A stretch of 64,000 nt of DNA, taken from the NCBI GenBank assembly GCA_947442505.1, contig CANEVR010000003.1, forward strand, positions 18,794-82,793, written 5' to 3'. The notes beneath the pieces were generated by a model that did not search any database, was not told where the DNA came from, and worked only from the letters and a program-made list of their open reading frames with translations. How positions within the stretch are numbered: position 1 is the first letter of the stretch; each line of letters begins with the position of its first letter. Positions 43,364 to 52,835 of this stretch are shown piece by piece. A program made the position numbers and the translations under genes. The DNA comes from Flavobacteriales bacterium. Its GTDB lineage: Bacteria > Bacteroidota > Bacteroidia > Flavobacteriales_D > Sanyastnellaceae.

Positions 43364-43369
43364 CTCGGG

Positions 43370-43377
43370 CAAAGATG
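43370..43377 (-). promoter_or_regulatory. -7-like box CATCTTTG
   Basis: Minus-strand match to TAnnTTTG at 7 of 8 positions, 6 nt before the sugar transferase ATG. Suggests a promoter inside the cluster. Confidence 0.35.
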
Positions 43378-43395
43378 AGGAAAGTTTTTATCAAT

Positions 43396-44493
43396 TCAAA
43401 AAGGACTGCGGGATATCAAGTCCTGAACAATGCGCTCAGCTGACTGCCCATCCCAAAGTTTGGGAATACTTGAACTTTTCCAATTGCCCTGTAGCAATTC
43501 TCTGAGGTGTTTGGATAGCATGTTAAAATCATCACCAATGAGAACATTGGTTCCAACAGAGCAAGTCTCTGGTCTTTCAGTTGTCGATCGCAAAGTCATA
43601 CAAGGCACACCCAAATAGGTTGCCTCTTCTGTTATACCTCCAGAATCCGTTATGACTCCTTTGGCATTTTTCAATAAATACATGAACTCGAGATATCCCA
43701 ATGGATCTACCAATCGGATATTCTTGGGGACGTTAATCCCGGCCAATTGCATGTTCTTTTGCGTTCTTGGGTGGACTGGAAATATCACAGGCCATGACTC
43801 AGTTTCCCGCGCAATCACATCTATTTTTTGTTGAAACAAAATGGGATTATCCACATTGGAGGGCCTATGCAGGGTTAGCAACAAATAGTTTTGATGAGAC
43901 AAAGATTCCTCATTCCAAAATATGGGTGGAACCAATCGATCCAAATTTTCCACCAATGTGTCTACCATTGTATTGCCCACAAAAACTATTTTGTCATCAT
44001 CCACCCCTTCCATAACCAATTGTCTTGACGCCTCTTCTGTTGTTGTATAATACAAATCGCAAATGCTGTCGACAACTATTCTATTTACTTCTTCTGGCAT
44101 AGAACGGTCATAGGAACGAATACCAGCTTCAACGTGTGCCACTTTGATGTTCAATTTCACTGCAGCCAAAGTGCAAGCCATTGTAGACGTTACATCACCT
44201 ACCACAATGACGCAATCAGGGTGATTGGACAAAAGTTCTTGTTCAAACTTGGCCATAATAGCGGCTGTTTGTTCGGCTTGTGTCCCACCTCCCGCCTCCA
44301 AATTGCCATGAGGCGCCGGAATATTCAATTGCTCAAAAAAAGCACCAGACATGATTGCGTCATAATGCTGTCCAGTGTGAATCAGTCGAAAATGGATATC
44401 CACGCCCGCGTCTTGCTGCCGTTGAATGGCATGAATGATGGGCGCAACCTTCATGAAATTGGGGCGGGCACCGGCAACGATTGTGAGTTTCAT
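43396..44493 (-). CDS. wecB: UDP-N-acetylglucosamine 2-epimerase, non-hydrolysing
   Basis: Interconverts UDP-GlcNAc and UDP-ManNAc. The 365-residue GT-B fold protein has AGARPNFMKVAPIIHA at its start, THVEAGIRSYDRSMPEE-like segment (here VAHVEAGIRSYDRSMPEE, about 127), VITDSGGITEEATYLGVP (about 287) and TLRSTTERPE, all family motifs with the catalytic Asp, Glu and His. It supplies ManNAc units for the exopolysaccharide. Confidence 0.93.
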   Translation of the reverse strand: MKLTIVAGARPNFMKVAPIIHAIQRQQDAGVDIHFRLIHTGQHYDAIMSGAFFEQLNIPAPHGNLEAGGGTQAEQTAAIMAKFEQELLSNHPDCVIVVGDVTSTMACTLAAVKLNIKVAHVEAGIRSYDRSMPEEVNRIVVDSICDLYYTTTEEASRQLVMEGVDDDKIVFVGNTMVDTLVENLDRLVPPIFWNEESLSHQNYLLLTLHRPSNVDNPILFQQKIDVIARETESWPVIFPVHPRTQKNMQLAGINVPKNIRLVDPLGYLEFMYLLKNAKGVITDSGGITEEATYLGVPCMTLRSTTERPETCSVGTNVLIGDDFNMLSKHLRELLQGNWKSSSIPKLWDGQSAERIVQDLISRSPF

Positions 44494-44727
44494 TCTTATG
44501 ATGACTAACTAATATTTATTGATACAAAAATGAACCGAAATCACGAATAATAAAATCACGATGTATGAAAGCTTAAAATTTCACCAAACAAATTACCGCT
44601 TTATACTCACATAAACAATCTACACAGCCCTCCTTAAAACCAAAAATGGATAGTGTTACTGAAAAAACATTTTTAATCACGGTAATTGCTACAAATCTGA
44701 ACAAACTATAGTTGCACTTTGCTGGCT

Positions 44728-45834
44728 TTAACCATGCAAAGACTTGAGCATCGCATCTTCGAATAATCTCAAATATTCAATTGCAATCTTCTCCCAACCA
44801 AAATTAAGGGCAACTTGCTGACGGTTGCCATTTTGAATTTCCAACCGTCTTTCTTCAGAAATTCCAAATGACATTATTTCAGACACTTCTTCTGGATTCT
44901 CAAAATAAATTCCATTCCCTTGAAGAATAGAACGATTAAAAACATTACGATGAGCGCAAACAACAGAACCACATGCCATAGCTTCAAGCAAAGATGGATT
45001 GGTTCCACCTACTGTATGCCCATGAAAATACAAATGACAATAGATGCGCAATTGATTAATGACCTGAGAATCATAGATTCCTCCGAGAAATCGAATTCCA
45101 TTGGAAGACTGATATTTTCTTTTCAGGTATTCGCCATACTTGGTGAGATGATTTCCAACAATTAAAATAGGGCGGCGATCGCCAGACAATACATAGCCGT
45201 CCAAGATGATCTCTATGCTATTCTCTGGTTCAAGTCTTGCAATCACCAGATTATAGTTAAACTTAGAAACTACATAGTCCATCAAACTATTACTACTTTC
45301 ATCCACACAAACTTCTGCTCCGTAGGCAATATACTTTGATTGAGCATTATAGGATTTGGTCAGATAGTCCTGAATTCCGATAGAATCTGCCACCAGCACA
45401 TCAGATCCCTCGATTGCCCATTTTTCAGCCCTTTTAAGGAACTTCTGAACGATGGGACTGTACTTTGATCGTCGCCATTCAAGACCATCCATATTCGTTA
45501 CAATCAAAGATGTTTTGGGCATCAAAAAAGACCAAATGGATGAGCTGGTATATCCCAACTGCAAAAAAATATCATACTTCCTTTTCCTTGCATCCAAAAT
45601 ACAATTTAAGTCATACACAAATTGACCTACAGTGCCCAACTTCTGCTCAGGATCAAAACAATGTATGATTTCCACTCCCTTGAAATGTGACTCCTGATAT
45701 GGATGATTGTGCGAATTATAAACGGTCACCTCATGCCCCTTCTGAACCCAAATAACCGCCACTTTCTCCGCAAATTGCTCAAAGCCTCCGTAATGATTGG
45801 GAATTCCACGCGTACCAATTATACCAATTCTCAT
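44728..45834 (-). CDS. glycosyltransferase with DUF1972 domain
   Basis: A 368-residue GT-B transferase. The N-terminal DUF1972 region (RIGIIGTRGIPNHYGGFEQFAE) is typical of rhamnosyltransferase-like enzymes; the C-terminal part has the GT4 donor-site motif HGHTVGGTNPSLLEAMACG (about 272). Adds a sugar to the lipid-linked repeat unit; donor unknown. Its start overlaps the preceding gene by ATGA. A 234-nt gap without genes separates it from wecB; I see no feature in that gap. Confidence 0.86.
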   Translation of the reverse strand: MRIGIIGTRGIPNHYGGFEQFAEKVAVIWVQKGHEVTVYNSHNHPYQESHFKGVEIIHCFDPEQKLGTVGQFVYDLNCILDARKRKYDIFLQLGYTSSSIWSFLMPKTSLIVTNMDGLEWRRSKYSPIVQKFLKRAEKWAIEGSDVLVADSIGIQDYLTKSYNAQSKYIAYGAEVCVDESSNSLMDYVVSKFNYNLVIARLEPENSIEIILDGYVLSGDRRPILIVGNHLTKYGEYLKRKYQSSNGIRFLGGIYDSQVINQLRIYCHLYFHGHTVGGTNPSLLEAMACGSVVCAHRNVFNRSILQGNGIYFENPEEVSEIMSFGISEERRLEIQNGNRQQVALNFGWEKIAIEYLRLFEDAMLKSLHG

Positions 45835-46901
45835 TCTATCAATTCCTTTAACTTCATAAATAACTGACTACTCATTTCTTGGCTGTCATATCGTTTAGCA
45901 ACTTTGATACTTTCTTGACGCAATGATAAATACTGCGCAATATCAATACTTAATGCTTCTTTCATTATTAAACTCAGTTCAATATAATCACTTTTCTTAA
46001 AAAACCAACCATTGACGTGATCAATGAGGTAAGTGCGAAATGCAGGTAAATCCGATGCAATCACCGGAACACCGCAGGATAAAGCCTCTAATCCAATCAA
46101 TCCTAAACTTTCATTCAATTCACTAGGCAGAACAAAAAAATGCAATTTGCGCAAAACATCTGGTAATTGAGAGTGATCCAACTCACCGTAGAACTGTACA
46201 TTTTTTTCCAACCCTCTTTTCTTGACCTCTGATTTCATAATCATAAGTTCGGAACCTGTGCCGACGACATGAAGATAAAACTTGCCTTGATGTTGAGAAA
46301 CAACTTCCTCAGCGGCCCTTATCAATGTCAGCCAACCTTTACCATTTTCAATGCGTGCAGCGTATCCAAAGTGAATCTCGGCATTCAAGTCAATTGGACC
46401 TTGGTGTGGCGAAAAAATTTTTAAATCAATGCCTCCCGATGGCGATACAAACATTTTTCGGTTGTTATACTTCTGTGAAAAAATATGGGCAAAATGTTCA
46501 GAGGGCAACACCACAAGATTTGAAGACTCAATAGTAGGCTTGATCAATGACCGCAATCCACCTTCCCATCCACTTTCAGATACCAAATCCTCCCCGTGAA
46601 AGTTCACCACCAATGGTTTCCTTAAAAACCTTCTTACCAAGACAATCGGTAAAAGTGGATGTGCAGCATAATGGACGTATATTATATCGTATGACCTGAA
46701 AAAAAAAGAAAACAATACACGCGCATATAACCATGCGTAATTCAACAATTTCAAAACTCCCCTGCCTGACTTCCCCTTTATAGTGCACAACAGAACTATT
46801 GCACCATTCCTCTCCAGGTCTTGAAGAAAATTCCGAACAAAAACCCCAAATGAAGGATGCTTTCTCGAAGGATATAAATTAGAAATGACAAGAACCCTCA
46901 T
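45831..46901 (-). CDS. glycosyltransferase family 4
   Basis: A 356-residue GT4 enzyme. N-terminal acceptor domain with VISNLYPSRKHPSFGVFVRN; donor-site motif PSELNESLGLIGLEALSCGVPVIAS (two halves around residue 260) with the E-x7-E pattern. Start at ATG 46901, which overlaps the preceding gene by TAATG; a longer frame upstream is not used. Substrate unknown. Confidence 0.86.
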   Translation of the reverse strand: MRVLVISNLYPSRKHPSFGVFVRNFLQDLERNGAIVLLCTIKGKSGRGVLKLLNYAWLYARVLFSFFFRSYDIIYVHYAAHPLLPIVLVRRFLRKPLVVNFHGEDLVSESGWEGGLRSLIKPTIESSNLVVLPSEHFAHIFSQKYNNRKMFVSPSGGIDLKIFSPHQGPIDLNAEIHFGYAARIENGKGWLTLIRAAEEVVSQHQGKFYLHVVGTGSELMIMKSEVKKRGLEKNVQFYGELDHSQLPDVLRKLHFFVLPSELNESLGLIGLEALSCGVPVIASDLPAFRTYLIDHVNGWFFKKSDYIELSLIMKEALSIDIAQYLSLRQESIKVAKRYDSQEMSSQLFMKLKELIE

Positions 46902-48190
46902 TACACATCCCCCATACTTTGAGATACTTTGTACTTTGAAACTACATACACTATGAGCGTAGTATAAATAACTGTGAAAATTCCATTTTGAATTACTGGT
47001 TCTGTCACACTCCACAGCACCATTGTGATAGCCAAAACATCCAAAATTCCTTTTCCATTGGCATTGACCCTTGCAGCTAAATATTTGGAAAAATAAATCA
47101 TTACCAAAATCATTACTACGATACCCACAAATCCATTCTCAGCAAGCAAAGAAAAAAAACCACTGTCATAAACCCCGCTCAACTCCTCTCCTTCATACCA
47201 GAAAGACGGAATACTAACCTTTTGATACACCTCTAAGGTATTGTACTTAGACAAAACAGTTCCAAAGGTGGCTGCACCCGTTCCAAACGGAAAATGTGAA
47301 ACTGCCAATGAGGTCCCATTGTAGATCATTAATCCGCGTATGTAATAGTTATCGTCATCATTATTAGTCATTCTCAAAATATCCAGCTTCGTATCGCTGA
47401 AATAGGAACTTTCACCTAGAAACAGATAAACGCCAAAGACAACAAAAAGAGAGACAATGCCAAGCCGGATAATTTTCGTTTTACTTCCCGTACTGAAATT
47501 ATGATACATCAAGGAGACGATACTCAAAAGGCCCTTGCGTATTGTCAAAGGAAAAGATAGAACAAATTGAAACACGCTGTAGGATAAGTAAAACCTTTTG
47601 GTAAGCCTTCCCTTTCTCTTCAGCACAATCCCCATCCATACCACCAATGATACCAATGTTAGAAAGTAGCCCAAATAATGTGTTCCTCCAAACCAACCAG
47701 CCATTCTTAAAAAACCATATCTGTACTCGGTCTTCCAACCCAACATGCTATTCCATTCAGACTGCAAAATAATATTTAAGAGTAGACCAATTGAAAACAG
47801 GACAATCAAAAGAATCAAATAATTTCTAACAAATCTCCTGGTAGGCTTTACCTGATCATATAAAAGTAAAATCGCCAACGGAACCAACAAAGCCTTCAAG
47901 TTTATTAGAGCCTGCCCGAAGGTGAAGACGAACTTTAAATCATAGGGTGAAAAGACAAAATTAACCAATTGAACAATGAAATAAATCAGGATAAGATTTA
48001 CAAGAGGTCTTCCAAAAACAGTCCTTCTCAGTTTAAAAAAATTATGAAATAAAATCAAAGTCGAAATACACAATAAAACCTCATCGGAAAAATAGGCCCA
48101 TTTTTGCTGTAAAATTCCTTCATTAAAGGTAACAAGCATCAACAGCATGTACAAATAGAACAACAACTTATTTATGACTTTGACCAACAT
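46901..48190 (-). CDS. O-antigen polymerase / ligase-like membrane protein (wzy candidate)
   Basis: A 429-residue protein with about eleven hydrophobic helices and a large loop between residues 280 and 340 (containing FGTGAATFGTVLSKY), the arrangement of Wzy/WaaL polymerases. The gene position between transferases and the flippase supports polymerase. Sequence is poorly conserved in this family. It is TAATG-coupled on both sides. Confidence 0.75.
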   Translation of the reverse strand: MLVKVINKLLFYLYMLLMLVTFNEGILQQKWAYFSDEVLLCISTLILFHNFFKLRRTVFGRPLVNLILIYFIVQLVNFVFSPYDLKFVFTFGQALINLKALLVPLAILLLYDQVKPTRRFVRNYLILLIVLFSIGLLLNIILQSEWNSMLGWKTEYRYGFLRMAGWFGGTHYLGYFLTLVSLVVWMGIVLKRKGRLTKRFYLSYSVFQFVLSFPLTIRKGLLSIVSLMYHNFSTGSKTKIIRLGIVSLFVVFGVYLFLGESSYFSDTKLDILRMTNNDDDNYYIRGLMIYNGTSLAVSHFPFGTGAATFGTVLSKYNTLEVYQKVSIPSFWYEGEELSGVYDSGFFSLLAENGFVGIVVMILVMIYFSKYLAARVNANGKGILDVLAITMVLWSVTEPVIQNGIFTVIYTTLIVYVVSKYKVSQSMGDV

Positions 48191-49029
48191 TAAGACGCTC
48201 TTGGAAAAGGGAAAACCCTCATTAAATCCTCAAAATTTTCACGAACATTCGTTCGATCAGCAAATTTCAAAAGTTCATAAACTGACGTTATTGAATCAAC
48301 ACTGAAACATTCAGGATTCCTATCGCTTACACTGTAATAGTCTAGGAACTTGAAATCACCGCCAATCACATCATCCGTCAATCTGATCCAAACATTAGGA
48401 ATTTGATAGGCATCAGCAACTATCAAACCATGTAATGAGCTAGAAACAATAACATCACAGCTTAAAACATCATCAATAAATGCAAAGATATTCGCATTCT
48501 GAATATCAATTATCAGGACATTCTCATCGTTTTTTATTCTGCTAATCCATTCGTGTTCTTTATCTACATAATGCGGAATCACACCCAATTTAAATATCTT
48601 CTTGTGTCGCTCAAGTCTGGGATACAATATGGGAATCAATAGAGCCGGATCACCATAAATCTCAGGGCATGCTATACCCTTCTCTATTAGCCTTTGACGC
48701 GTTAGCTTTCCTCGAACTGCTCTTACATTTATCAATTCTGATTGAAACTCAATCGATGCTGATATCAAACCACTTCCCCAGATGATGGTTGAACGCTGCG
48801 CATGGTCAATAATAGAACCTGCCGCCATCATGTGCTTTCCATGGAAGTAATCGGATTGTACTTTTATCACTTTCTTTCCAGAAAGTTCTGAAACCAACCA
48901 TAGGTTAAACAAATCACCAAAATTGTTCTTGTGGGGCCTACAATCTAAATAGACCACTCTTTCCCCGTACCATATCCTCAGAAGTAAATAATACAAAGAG
49001 TAAAACACCCATTTTAAAAAATCTTTCAT
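48190..49029 (-). CDS. polysaccharide pyruvyl transferase family protein
   Basis: A 279-residue protein of the CsaB-like superfamily. NNFGDLFNLWLVSELSGKKV near residue 38, IWGSGLISASIEF (about 83), VRAVRGKLTRQRLIEKGIAC and the ISSSLHG-like segment VIVSSSLHGLIVADAYQIP (about 203) define the family. Adds pyruvyl ketals to sugars, making the polymer acidic, by inference. Starts 2 nt after the wzx stop; longer frame rejected because it overlaps wzx heavily. Confidence 0.82.
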   Translation of the reverse strand: MKDFLKWVFYSLYYLLLRIWYGERVVYLDCRPHKNNFGDLFNLWLVSELSGKKVIKVQSDYFHGKHMMAAGSIIDHAQRSTIIWGSGLISASIEFQSELINVRAVRGKLTRQRLIEKGIACPEIYGDPALLIPILYPRLERHKKIFKLGVIPHYVDKEHEWISRIKNDENVLIIDIQNANIFAFIDDVLSCDVIVSSSLHGLIVADAYQIPNVWIRLTDDVIGGDFKFLDYYSVSDRNPECFSVDSITSVYELLKFADRTNVRENFEDLMRVFPFPRAS

Positions 49030-49031
49030 AT

Positions 49032-50417
49032 TCACAAAGTCAAATTTACCTTCTTGAAAATATCCAAAACAAACTGACGATAATTGTATACAACAACAAT
49101 CACCAGCAACATAACAAGTGATTTGATTCTCCAATCATGAAAAAAAGAAAAAAACGAAATTGATGTTAGCACAAATACCCAAACCCAATGCAATAGATTG
49201 ATTGGAGTTTCAAATGAAGGGAAATTCTGCTTTACCGATATTCTCAGCATTATCCAAAACAATAACTCAGTCAAAACCGTAACGAAAGCAGAAGCCAACA
49301 CTCCGTATTTAGGTATAAATATAACGTTGAGTACAACATTCACAGCTGCACAAACCCCAGAAACAATCATTTTGTAATAATTGAAATTTGAAGCCGCAAG
49401 CAAACCACTGTATGGGGCTGCTTGAAATCTGAATATCATTGCACATGCCAAAATTGCAAGAATTAGACCTGATGATTGAAACTCAGATCCAAAGGTTGAC
49501 TTAATAATCAACTCAGAAAAAACAACCAAAACACACATTAGAGATAGAGATATAATCAAACTTGCGTTTGATAATCTTCGTAATAAATCCCTGATTTGAT
49601 CGACTTGATTCTCGTTTAGTAATCGCGCCAATTCCGGATAAAACTGTCTGAATAAAATTTCACTTACAATTAAACCAAAACCAAAAATTTTCATCGCTGC
49701 TGAATACTCTCCGATATCTTCTGCATGAACATGATTCATTTTTAATAATATGATATCCAATTGATAAAAGAGAAGATAAGTTAACCCATGAAGTGAATAA
49801 GTCCATGATTCTTTCACTATCGCAACTAAAAAGCGGAAGATCTTTCGCAAATCAAACATTTGATAAAAAGCTGCTTTCATGAAGGGTCGATAATAATTCA
49901 GCACCAAAAGACCAAATAATTTGCCCATCAACAGAAGCAAAATGGAATAAGATAAACTTTCAAAAGAAAACACACCAACAGCAAATAACCCAACTGAAAT
50001 CAACTTCTCCAAAATAGAGAATTTGGTATCCTGAACAATTTCGTTGAAGCAAAGAAATCGAGATCTGAATACCAGAATCACGGAGTCCAAGTAACTCATG
50101 CCGACCAAAAGAATAAATAAATGATTCTGATTGAGGACGAGCATTGTGAATACAATCAACAGAGCAACCCAAGTCTTTATCACTAAGAATTGGGTGAGAA
50201 CATCCCTTCCCTTATTATGAGAAAACAACCGAACACAATAAATTTCCCCTCCAAAATCAAACATCACCATAACAAAGGATGCTAAACTGAAGAAGTAAGA
50301 AAACTCACCAAATTCTGCACTTCCAAATGTTCTTGCGATAATAAAATAAAAACTAAAAGCAATAACCTTCTCTAAAAGTTTTGAAACACCCAGCAAAAAA
50401 GTGGATTTTATATTCAT
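49032..50417 (-). CDS. polysaccharide flippase (Wzx-like)
   Basis: A 461-residue MATE/MOP-superfamily protein with about twelve to fourteen hydrophobic helices and the N-terminal KLLEKVIAFSFYFIIARTFG typical of Wzx. It moves the lipid-linked repeat unit to the periplasmic face. The gene and its neighbours look richer in A and T than the flanking housekeeping genes, a common sign of exchange in such clusters. Confidence 0.85.
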   Translation of the reverse strand: MNIKSTFLLGVSKLLEKVIAFSFYFIIARTFGSAEFGEFSYFFSLASFVMVMFDFGGEIYCVRLFSHNKGRDVLTQFLVIKTWVALLIVFTMLVLNQNHLFILLVGMSYLDSVILVFRSRFLCFNEIVQDTKFSILEKLISVGLFAVGVFSFESLSYSILLLLMGKLFGLLVLNYYRPFMKAAFYQMFDLRKIFRFLVAIVKESWTYSLHGLTYLLFYQLDIILLKMNHVHAEDIGEYSAAMKIFGFGLIVSEILFRQFYPELARLLNENQVDQIRDLLRRLSNASLIISLSLMCVLVVFSELIIKSTFGSEFQSSGLILAILACAMIFRFQAAPYSGLLAASNFNYYKMIVSGVCAAVNVVLNVIFIPKYGVLASAFVTVLTELLFWIMLRISVKQNFPSFETPINLLHWVWVFVLTSISFFSFFHDWRIKSLVMLLVIVVVYNYRQFVLDIFKKVNLTL

Positions 50418-50473
50418 TATTCTCCTAGAATTAGTTCCCTTTAGAAAAATGTAAAGGTTCCAAGACGCCCATA

Positions 50474-52783
50474 TTAATGAGTTCCTTCTCCCTCTCCATA
50501 TCCATAACCGTAACCATAACCGTAGCCTTTCCCATATCTGCTCATCCCCCTCGTCTTAATGCCGTTATAAACAACAGCCGCTGGCCAAAACTTAGACTTA
50601 TCATCGATTGGACCCAGTATGTTCTTTACAGCCTCCTTCAGTGAATGATCATGACGAACCACGAACAAACTAAAGTCTGCGTGCTCAGCAATAATCTCTG
50701 CATCAGAAATCAATCCCAACGGAGGAGTATCAATGATTACGTAATCAAATTGACTTTTCAGATTCTTTAGCAATAATTCAAACTCAATGTTCAGCAACAA
50801 CTCCGCTGGATTGGGGGGAATTGGGCCTGGAGGCAGAATAAACAAATCTTTGTAATCTGTTCTTTCAATGGCTTCGTCTATTGTTAACTTATTGATTAAA
50901 ACTTGCGATAATCCCTTTGTTCCTGAAACTCCAAACGCCTTGTGTATTCTCGGCTTTCGCATATCGGCAGCAATCACCACAGTACGTTTTCCCATTAAAG
51001 CAAAACTCAAGGCAATGTTCGTAGTTATGAATGATTTCCCCTCTCCAGGTAAACATGAACTAATCAATATTACCTTGCTTTCATCTCCCTTTAAATAATA
51101 CCCCATCTTGCTTCTAACAGAACGAACAGACTCTGCAATTGGACTTCGATTATCCGATCCAATAATAAAATCACTGCCCTCAGCTCCTTGGTATATCTCT
51201 CCCAAAACTGCTAACCTAGTTCGGCTCTCGATATCACTTCTGAACTTAATCTTACCCGTTAGTACTTCGAAATAGTAGACATAAAAGCCAGGAACACTAA
51301 ATCCCAACAACAAACAAATCAAAACAACAATCACTTTCTTTGGCTTCACCGGATCTTCATCGCCTTGGGCTGGCTCAACCAATCTAACATCTGAAACAGT
51401 AGATGCAAAAGAAATGGCACTCTCTTCTCTTTTCTCTAACAAAAAAGTATAGATTGAATTTTTTATTGCTTGCTGTCTACTAATGTCCAACAACATCCTC
51501 TCCTTACCCGGTAATGAGGTCAATGAAGACATTTTCAAACTCAATTCACTTTTCAAACGACCAATGGCTGACCCCATTTGCTGCTTTAATTGTGCAACTG
51601 ATTCAAGCAATGAAGTTCTCAATTTTCCTATTTCACCCTCCATCATTATCAACTCTTCGTCTTGACCACCTACTGAGCCTTTTCGCTTTTGATACCCAAA
51701 TTCCATTTCATACAACCTATTGAGCATGGTAACGACAGACTGATCTGTAATACCGACCAAGGAAGGCAAATTACCTGGATTCATTCCTTTTCCTTTCAAA
51801 TAACCTTCAACATCTTTTAATACATTCATTTGAATCTCCATCCGATTCAACTCCTTATCCTCTTCCTTGACTGACTCTAAAAACAATTTACCTTGTTGAC
51901 CAATATCAACGATGGAATTACTCTCTTTAAACGTTTCAATATCCTTCTCAACGGAGTCCAATTGTGAAGTGACTAAATTCAATCGACTTTCAATAAAATC
52001 CAATGTGAACTGAGCAATCTGTCTCTTATCTGAGGTAGCTGCATCTGAATAAGATTCAATGATCAGCTTGAGAATGGTCTCCCCGCGCTGAATATTTTTT
52101 GTATCAAATGACAAATCAATAACACTCGTATTCTTGTTTACTGTGGCAACTGAAAAAGCCTTAAGAATTTCCTTAATTTCTTTTTTAATTGAAGAAGAAG
52201 CCACATAAAACTCTTTTCCAGATAATTCCCAAAGTCGCTTGCGATCTACAACTATTCCAACCTGCCTGCTCTTCTTGTCCCCATTAACAAAGAGTGTATC
52301 TTTGTTTCCAACCAAGGACCCGTTCACCTCCAAAGAACCATCCAAGGTAACCTTCATGTGCAACAAATCATCGCTTTCTTCAATGCTATCCGGAAAAACA
52401 GGAAACATCTGAATTGGGAAATCCAAACCTTCTTGCACATCCCGAATCCTGCCGTTCCTGTATATCTTGATATTGCAATTGGTTTTTCTGACTACCGATT
52501 CAATAATTGGCCTTGACTTTAGAATTTCCAATTCATTCTCGACAATTTTCTTTCCTCCAAACAAATCCAATTCACTTAAAATACTTCCCGTACCGCCGAC
52601 ACCCGTTTTCTTATCGTCTTTAACCAAAATCTTGGCAGAAACTTGATAGGTCGGTGAAGTATAGCGCAGATACAAAAACCCCAGGACCATAAAAACGGCC
52701 AAGCTACCCGCAAACAAAATCCAGTATGCCTGTAATGCACTTCTTAAATTTCCGATAATGTCAACTTCTTCCTCTTGTTCCAT
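50474..52783 (-). CDS. wzc: polysaccharide copolymerase and tyrosine autokinase (Wzc-like)
   Basis: A 769-residue inner-membrane protein that controls polymer length and export. N-terminal Wzz domain between two helices (about 20-40 and 490-510), with long coiled-coil stretches (about 250-410). The BY-kinase has Walker A SCLPGEGKSFITTNIALSF (about 577), Walker A' VVIAADMRKPRIHKAFG (about 605) and Walker B YVIIDTPPLG (about 690). The tail is a Gly-Tyr repeat (GKGYGYGYGYGYGEGEGTH), the site of autophosphorylation. Confidence 0.92.
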   Translation of the reverse strand: MEQEEEVDIIGNLRSALQAYWILFAGSLAVFMVLGFLYLRYTSPTYQVSAKILVKDDKKTGVGGTGSILSELDLFGGKKIVENELEILKSRPIIESVVRKTNCNIKIYRNGRIRDVQEGLDFPIQMFPVFPDSIEESDDLLHMKVTLDGSLEVNGSLVGNKDTLFVNGDKKSRQVGIVVDRKRLWELSGKEFYVASSSIKKEIKEILKAFSVATVNKNTSVIDLSFDTKNIQRGETILKLIIESYSDAATSDKRQIAQFTLDFIESRLNLVTSQLDSVEKDIETFKESNSIVDIGQQGKLFLESVKEEDKELNRMEIQMNVLKDVEGYLKGKGMNPGNLPSLVGITDQSVVTMLNRLYEMEFGYQKRKGSVGGQDEELIMMEGEIGKLRTSLLESVAQLKQQMGSAIGRLKSELSLKMSSLTSLPGKERMLLDISRQQAIKNSIYTFLLEKREESAISFASTVSDVRLVEPAQGDEDPVKPKKVIVVLICLLLGFSVPGFYVYYFEVLTGKIKFRSDIESRTRLAVLGEIYQGAEGSDFIIGSDNRSPIAESVRSVRSKMGYYLKGDESKVILISSCLPGEGKSFITTNIALSFALMGKRTVVIAADMRKPRIHKAFGVSGTKGLSQVLINKLTIDEAIERTDYKDLFILPPGPIPPNPAELLLNIEFELLLKNLKSQFDYVIIDTPPLGLISDAEIIAEHADFSLFVVRHDHSLKEAVKNILGPIDDKSKFWPAAVVYNGIKTRGMSRYGKGYGYGYGYGYGEGEGTH

Positions 52784-52790
52784 GTACTTG

Positions 52791-52798
52791 CAAATATC
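52791..52798 (-). promoter_or_regulatory. -7-like box GATATTTG
   Basis: Minus-strand match to TAnnTTTG at 7 of 8, ending 7 nt before the wzc ATG. Confidence 0.3.
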
Positions 52799-52835
52799 AA
52801 AACTTTACAACATTATCTTCATCATGATACGTTGA

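Noticed and set aside
50481..50535. Possible CRISPR or satellite array
   Set aside because: The short repeat encodes the Gly-Tyr tail of the Wzc-like kinase; no spacers.
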